From Streptomyces sp. KL109B (GTDB lineage: Bacteria; Actinomycetota; Actinomycetes; Streptomycetales; Streptomycetaceae), in contig NZ_JASERL010000006.1 of assembly GCF_030766935.1 (NCBI RefSeq), forward strand, positions 434,001 through 498,000: DNA of 64,000 nt, written 5' to 3'. The notes below the pieces were generated by a model. It did no database searches, had not been told where the DNA came from, and saw only the letters and a program-made list of their open reading frames with translations. Made by a program: the position numbers and the translations under genes. Below are positions 59,824 through 64,000 of this stretch, piece after piece (position 1 is the first letter of the stretch; each line of letters starts with the position of its first letter).

Positions 59824-59868
59824 CACCACACCGCGACACACCACACCGCGACACACCACACCGCGACA
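59824..59868. repeat. Three tandem 15-bp repeats (CACCACACCGCGACA)
   Basis: Three identical units at 59824, 59839 and 59854 lie in the gap between the FMN reductase and the methyltransferase gene. The purpose is unknown; it may be a simple slippage product. Confidence 0.85.
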
Positions 59869-59910
59869 CACCGCACTCCAACGGCATCGACAGCGAAGGA
59901 CACTCCCCAC

Positions 59911-60603
59911 ATGCCCAGCACCACGCACACCCGCGGCCTGCACGACCCCGCCGTCCGCAAGGTCCTCGACCGGCTCTTCGCCGAGGCCGTGGCCGACGAG
60001 ACGAAGACGCCGAGCGTGGCCGGCACGCTGACCGCCTGGAAGGGCGAGCCCAGCGCGGACGAGCTGCGCCGGATCTCGGACGACGTCGCCCACGACGCGC
60101 TGCTGCCCGTACCGCCCGAGGTCGGCACCCTCCTCTACCAGCTGGTGCGGGCCACCGGCGCCACCACGGTCGTCGAGTACGGCACCTCGTACGGCATCTC
60201 CGCCATCCACCTCGCGGCGGCGGTCCGCGACAACGGCGGCGGCCGCGTCATCGGCTCCGAACTCAACGAGACCAAGGCGAAGATCGCCACCGCGAACATC
60301 GCGGAGGCCGGGCTCGCCGAGTACGTCGAGGTGCGCGTCGGCGACGCCCGCGAGACGCTGCCCCAAGTCGAGGGACCCATCGGCCTGTTGCTCCTCGACG
60401 GCTGGACCCCGCTCTTCCACGGCGTCCTGAGGCTCCTCGAACCGAAGCTGACCGTCGGCTCCGTGGTGGTCGCCGACGACACCAGCCTGTTCCCGGAGAA
60501 GCTCACGGACTACTTCGCCCACGTCCGGGGCGCCGACAGCGGCTACACCTCGACGCCGCTGCCGATCGGCGACGGACTCGAACTCTCCGTCCGCACCAGC
60601 TGA
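59911..60603 (+). CDS. O-methyltransferase (SAM-dependent, class I)
   Basis: A 230-residue methyltransferase of the catechol/caffeoyl-CoA O-methyltransferase-like group (DUF1442/YrrM type). Motif I is VVEYGTSYGIS (residues 87-97), followed by RVIGSELNETKAKIATANIA and GLLLLDGWTPLFHGVL. In this cluster the likely substrate is a hydroxyl of the naphthol or naphthoquinone made by RppA and the cupin. ATG 59911 follows a GAAGGA site. A hairpin at 60627-60658 comes after the gene. Confidence 0.88.
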   Translation: MPSTTHTRGLHDPAVRKVLDRLFAEAVADETKTPSVAGTLTAWKGEPSADELRRISDDVAHDALLPVPPEVGTLLYQLVRATGATTVVEYGTSYGISAIHLAAAVRDNGGGRVIGSELNETKAKIATANIAEAGLAEYVEVRVGDARETLPQVEGPIGLLLLDGWTPLFHGVLRLLEPKLTVGSVVVADDTSLFPEKLTDYFAHVRGADSGYTSTPLPIGDGLELSVRTS

Positions 60604-60626
60604 CCGCCCCCGCACCACCCCCGGCC

Positions 60627-60658
60627 GGAGGGCGCCGCCACTCCCCGCGGCGCCCTCC
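60627..60658 (+). terminator. Hairpin between the methyltransferase and metK genes
   Basis: Perfect 12-bp arms GGAGGGCGCCGC and GCGGCGCCCTCC, loop of 8 nt. It may terminate or attenuate transcription into metK, or protect the upstream message. Confidence 0.65.
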
Positions 60659-60703
60659 GCGCCCCCGCCCGAGCCAGCAGCCGCTGCGACCCAAGGGAGC
60701 ACC

Positions 60704-61918
60704 GTGTCCCGCCGCCTGTTCACCTCCGAATCGGTCACCGAAGGCCACCCCGACAAGATCGCCGACCGGATCAGCGACACCGTCCTCGACGCCCTCCTGC
60801 GCGACGACCCCACCTCCCGCGTCGCCGTGGAGACCCTCGTCACCACCGGCCAGGTGCACCTGGCCGGAGAGGTCACGACCACGAGCCGCGCACCCCTCGC
60901 CCAACTCGTCCGCGACGCCGTCCTCGACATCGGCTACGACACGTCGGCCAAGGGCTTCGACGGTGCCTCCTGCGGCGTCTCGGTCTCCATCGGCGCCCAG
61001 TCGCCGGACATCGCGCGGGGCATCGACACCGCGTACGAGAAGCGGGTGCACGGCGAGGACGACGCACTGGCCGAACAGGGCGCCGGAGACCAGGGGTTGA
61101 TGTTCGGCTACGCCTGCGACGAGACACCCGAGCTGATGCCGCTGCCGATCCACCTGGCCCACCGGCTCGCGCGCCGCCTCACCGAAGTGCGCAAGGACGG
61201 CACGGTCCCCTACCTGCGCCCGGACGGCAAGACCCAGGTCACCATCGAGTACCAGGGCAGCCGGCCCACCCGCCTTGACACCGTCGTCGTCTCCAGCCAG
61301 CACGCCGCCGGCATCGACCTGCCCGGACTCCTCGAACCTGACCTGCGACGGCACGTCGTGGACCACGTCCTCGCCGAACTCGCCTACGAAGGCGTCAAGT
61401 TGGAGGACGAGGAGTACCGGCTGCTCGTCAACCCCACCGGCCGCTTCGAGACCGGCGGCCCCGCGGGCGACGCCGGACTCACCGGACGCAAGATCATCAT
61501 CGATACGTACGGGGGCATGGCCCGGCACGGCGGCGGCGCGTTCTCCGGCAAGGACCCCTCCAAGGTGGACCGCAGCGCCGCGTACGCCATGCGCTGGGTC
61601 GCCAAGAACGTCGTCGCCGCGGGGCTCGCCGAGCGCTGTGAGGTCCAGGTCGCGTACGCCATCGGAAAGGCGGAGCCGGTCGGCCTGTTCATCGAGACCT
61701 TCGGCACCGCGACCGTCGCCCACCATGTCATCGAGAAGGCCGTCCGTGAGGTCTTCGACCTGCGCCCCGCCGCGATCGTCCGCGACCTCGACCTGCTCCG
61801 CCCCAGCTACGCCCGGACCGCCGCGTACGGTCACTTCGGCCGCGAACTCCCCGAATTCACCTGGGAGAAGACGGACCGCGTGACCGCGCTGCGCGCCGCC
61901 GCGGGGGTGCGGCCGTGA
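60704..61918 (+). CDS. metK: S-adenosylmethionine synthetase
   Basis: A 404-residue MetK that makes SAM from methionine and ATP. ESVTEGHPDKIADRISDTVL (His15 in the catalytic GHPDK), GAGDQGLMFGYACDETPELM and the P-loop-like GGGAFSGKDPSKVDRSAAYA are all intact. Start GTG 60704 follows AAGGGAGC. It overlaps the PfkB kinase gene by 4 bp and is the first gene of a methyl-supply cassette. A MetK inside a secondary-metabolite cluster is a second, cluster-specific copy and points to heavy methylation demand. Confidence 0.95.
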   Translation: MSRRLFTSESVTEGHPDKIADRISDTVLDALLRDDPTSRVAVETLVTTGQVHLAGEVTTTSRAPLAQLVRDAVLDIGYDTSAKGFDGASCGVSVSIGAQSPDIARGIDTAYEKRVHGEDDALAEQGAGDQGLMFGYACDETPELMPLPIHLAHRLARRLTEVRKDGTVPYLRPDGKTQVTIEYQGSRPTRLDTVVVSSQHAAGIDLPGLLEPDLRRHVVDHVLAELAYEGVKLEDEEYRLLVNPTGRFETGGPAGDAGLTGRKIIIDTYGGMARHGGGAFSGKDPSKVDRSAAYAMRWVAKNVVAAGLAERCEVQVAYAIGKAEPVGLFIETFGTATVAHHVIEKAVREVFDLRPAAIVRDLDLLRPSYARTAAYGHFGRELPEFTWEKTDRVTALRAAAGVRP

Positions 61919-62895
61919 GCTTCGCCGTCACCGGATCCGTCGCGAGCGACCACCTGATGACCTTCCCCGGCCGCTTCACCGACCAGCTCCTGCCCGACCA
62001 GCTCGCCCACGTCTCCCTGTCGTTCCTCGTGGACAGCCTCGACGTGCGGCACGGCGGCGTCGCCGCCAACATCGCCTACGGCCTCGCCCGGCTCGGCCAC
62101 CGGCCGCTGCTCGTCGGTGCCGTCGGTGCGGACTTCGAGCGCCGAGGCGCCGAACTCGCCGCGCTCGGCGTCGACATGACGGCGGTCCGGGTGTCACGCA
62201 CCCGGCACACGGCCCGCTTCATGTGCACCACCGACACGTCCGGCAATCAGCTCGCGTCCTTCTGCACCGGTGCCATGGCGGAGGCGGCGGACATCGACCT
62301 GGAGGGCGTGCTCCGCGGGCACGGAGGCGTCGACCTGGTGCACATCGGCGCCGACGACCCCGACGCCATGGCGCGGCACACCCGCGCCTGCCGAGCCCTC
62401 GGCGTGCCGTTCGCCGCCGACCCCGCGCAGCAACTGGCCCGCCTGGACGGGGCCGCGATCCGTCAACTCGTCGACGGTGCCCGGCTGTTGTTCACGAACG
62501 GGTACGAGCGTGCGCTGCTTGTGAAGAAGACCGGGTGGCGCGAGCGGGACGTTCTCGAACGCGTCGGTACGTGGGTCACGACGCGGGGCGCCGAAGGCAG
62601 CGTCGTCGAACGGCTCGGCCGGCCCGCCGTGCCGGTCGCCGCGGTGGCCGTCGCCGATGCCATGGACCCGACCGGTGTCGGGGACGCGTACCGGGCGGGG
62701 TTCCTGGCCGCCACCGCTGACGGCCACGACGCCGTGGCAGCCGCGCGGCACGGCTCCGCCCTGGCGGCGCTCGCGCTGCGACACATCGGTACCCAGACCT
62801 ACGCGCCCACGGCGGAGGACCTCGACGCGGTGGTCGTCGCGGCCCATGGGGCGCGCGCGAAGGCATCGGCGTCGGCTGCTGGGGTGTCCGGATGA
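61915..62895 (+). CDS. PfkB-family sugar/adenosine kinase
   Basis: A 326-residue ribokinase-fold kinase. The N-terminal substrate loop is RHGGVAANIAYGLARLG. The catalytic anion hole and base are in MDPTGVGDAYRAGF, the GAGD motif in a GVGD form. Adenosine kinase of the SAM cycle, which removes the adenosine from SAH hydrolysis, is the best guess given its position between metK and metF. It overlaps both neighbours by 4 bp. Confidence 0.88.
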   Translation: MSFAVTGSVASDHLMTFPGRFTDQLLPDQLAHVSLSFLVDSLDVRHGGVAANIAYGLARLGHRPLLVGAVGADFERRGAELAALGVDMTAVRVSRTRHTARFMCTTDTSGNQLASFCTGAMAEAADIDLEGVLRGHGGVDLVHIGADDPDAMARHTRACRALGVPFAADPAQQLARLDGAAIRQLVDGARLLFTNGYERALLVKKTGWRERDVLERVGTWVTTRGAEGSVVERLGRPAVPVAAVAVADAMDPTGVGDAYRAGFLAATADGHDAVAAARHGSALAALALRHIGTQTYAPTAEDLDAVVVAAHGARAKASASAAGVSG

Positions 62896-63869
62896 CGACG
62901 ACCGCCGCAGCGCTCGGACGGGCCGCCCGGGCGACACCCGGACCGGCCTCCGCGGCGCGGGCCGGCGCGGGCACCCTCGCCGACACACTGGCCGCCGGAG
63001 TGCCCACCGTGTCCTTCGAGTTCTTCCCGCCCAAGACGGCGAAGGGGGAACGCCTCCTCTGGGACACGATCCGCCGGGTCGAAGCCGTGCGCCCCACCTT
63101 CGTGTCCGTCACCTACGGTGCCGGCGGCTCCTCGCGGGACCGCACCGTGCGGATCACCCGGCGGATCGCCGCGGAGACCACTCTGCGCCCGGTCGCCCAC
63201 CTCACCGCCGTCGGCCACTCGGTCGCCGAGCTGCGACACATCATCGGCGCCTACGCGGACGCCGGCATCCGGGACATCCTCGCCGTCCGCGGCGATCCGC
63301 CGGGAGACCCGCGCGGCGCGTGGGTCGCGCACCCCGAAGGGCTCACGTACGCCGCCGAGTTGGTGCGTCTGATCCGTTCCTGCGGAGACTTCTCCGTCGG
63401 CGTCGCCGCCTTCCCGGAACGCCACCCGCGGTCGGTCGGCTGGGACGACGACATCCGGCATCTGGCAGCCAAGTGCCGGGCCGGGGCCGACTACGCCATC
63501 ACGCAGATGTTCTTCCGCGCGGAGGACTACTTCAGGCTGCGCGACCGCCTGTCGGCCGCGGGCTGCGACACCCCGGTCATCCCGGAGATCATGCCCGCCA
63601 CGGACGCCCGCCAGATCCAGCGCTTCGCCGAACTCAGCGACGCCACCTTCCCGCCGGACCTCGCCGAGCGTCTGCACGCGGCCCGGGACACCCCCGCCAC
63701 CGCCCACCGGATCGGCGTCGACCACGCCACCGGCCTGGCCCAACGCCTCCTGGACGCCGAGGCGCCCGGCCTGCACTACATCACCCTCAACCACTCCACG
63801 GCCGCCCTCGACATCCACCGGGGACTGCGCCTGCCCACCGCCCCTTCCCGCCCGGAGGCCGCACGGTGA
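62892..63869 (+). CDS. metF: Methylenetetrahydrofolate reductase
   Basis: A 325-residue flavoenzyme making 5-methyl-THF for methionine regeneration. Family landmarks are VSFEFFPPKTAKGERLLWDT, FVSVTYGAGGSSRDRTV, GIRDILAVRGDPPGDPRGAW and QMFFRAEDYFRLRDRL, all intact. A 35-residue Ala/Gly-rich N-terminal extension precedes the core. It overlaps both neighbours by 4 bp. Together with metK and the kinase it forms a SAM-recycling unit, as in meroterpenoid naphthoquinone clusters. Confidence 0.93.
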   Translation: MTTTAAALGRAARATPGPASAARAGAGTLADTLAAGVPTVSFEFFPPKTAKGERLLWDTIRRVEAVRPTFVSVTYGAGGSSRDRTVRITRRIAAETTLRPVAHLTAVGHSVAELRHIIGAYADAGIRDILAVRGDPPGDPRGAWVAHPEGLTYAAELVRLIRSCGDFSVGVAAFPERHPRSVGWDDDIRHLAAKCRAGADYAITQMFFRAEDYFRLRDRLSAAGCDTPVIPEIMPATDARQIQRFAELSDATFPPDLAERLHAARDTPATAHRIGVDHATGLAQRLLDAEAPGLHYITLNHSTAALDIHRGLRLPTAPSRPEAAR

Positions 63870-64000
63870 ACGCACCACCACTCCCGGTCCGCGCACGCGA
63901 GGCCGCCGCGACCGCCGCAACACACCGCCGCCACGCGGACGAGACGCGGAACCTGCACCCCGACGTGGCCCGAGCCCTCGTGGCGGCCGGCTTCGCCCGC
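63866..64000 (+). CDS. Acyl-CoA-dehydrogenase-like flavoprotein, N-terminal part (3' partial)
   Basis: Starts at GTG 63866, overlapping metF by 4 bp, and runs 45 codons to the window edge. The peptide has ADETRNLHPDVARALVAAGFAR, the typical N-terminal helix pair of acyl-CoA dehydrogenase/flavin hydroxylase-type proteins. The identity rests on this short stretch alone. Confidence 0.55.
   Translation, partial: MNAPPLPVRAREAAATAATHRRHADETRNLHPDVARALVAAGFAR

Overview
This 64 kb window is high-GC actinobacterial chromosome and almost certainly Streptomyces. The evidence is uniform third-position GC, frequent GTG starts with AAGGAG-type ribosome sites, a type III polyketide synthase of the RppA family, and short leader peptides of the actinomycete sulfur type. 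I saw no rRNA or tRNA gene, no CRISPR array, and no transposase, integrase or phage gene. Nearly all of the sequence is coding, and no gene-free stretch exceeds 300 bases.

Layout. (A) 1-13.9 kb holds small redox and regulatory units: an alcohol dehydrogenase, a TetR/SDR pair with two 24-bp operators, a cytidine deaminase-like gene, a STAND-type ATPase, a glycerophosphotransferase-like gene with a 7-bp tandem repeat at its 5' end, membrane and small proteins, an aldo-keto reductase, a histidine phosphatase, a DJ-1/PfpI protein facing an IclR regulator, and a SnoaL-like gene facing a LysR regulator. (B) 14.0-22.7 kb looks like an organosulfur salvage operon. A truncated amidohydrolase remnant is followed by a Cys-containing leader peptide, a GNAT acetyltransferase fused to an ABC permease, the ATPase, the lipoprotein receptor, three luciferase/NtaA-type flavin monooxygenases, a second leader peptide and a GST-like protein. 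(C) 22.7-32.0 kb has an MltG-like protein, a PucR regulator, and a tightly packed unit: urease gamma-beta fusion, urease alpha-like protein with an altered catalytic flap, YtcJ-type amidohydrolase, MHS-type permease and a ThDP enzyme. There are no nickel chaperone genes. (D) 32.2-42.2 kb has a TetR regulator with two operators, an MMPL transporter carrying C-terminal carboxypeptidase-regulatory-like repeats, an MFS transporter, an aldo-keto reductase, an ArsR-type regulator, an M23 peptidase, a cupin, a third leader peptide in front of an SsuE-like FMN reductase, and a DUF574 methyltransferase.

(E) 42.2-49.4 kb is a compact metal-acquisition locus. A six-gene minus-strand operon (SbnA-like PLP enzyme, DUF364 protein, MFS exporter, FecCD permease, ATPase, receptor) diverges from a PduX-like GHMP kinase across a 103-bp gap that holds a Zur-box-like sequence. 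A plausible reading is that the kinase supplies an O-phospho amino acid to the SbnA-like enzyme for a small zincophore or siderophore. (F) 49.5-52 kb holds two secreted esterases separated by a strong terminator. (G) 52-57.2 kb holds two paralogous TetR/SDR modules that share the operator TCGRAGG-N5-CCTCCGA. Both SDRs lack the catalytic tyrosine. (H) 57.4-64 kb is the start of a tetrahydroxynaphthalene-type cluster: RppA, a MomA-like cupin quinone-forming oxygenase, an FMN reductase, an O-methyltransferase, and a SAM-supply cassette (MetK, PfkB kinase, MetF). It runs off the window into an acyl-CoA dehydrogenase-like gene.

The strongest candidates for undescribed biology are the acetyltransferase-permease fusion with its leader-peptide regulon, the urease-like operon without chaperones, the kinase/SbnA/DUF364 metallophore locus, and the duplicated TetR/atypical-SDR modules.
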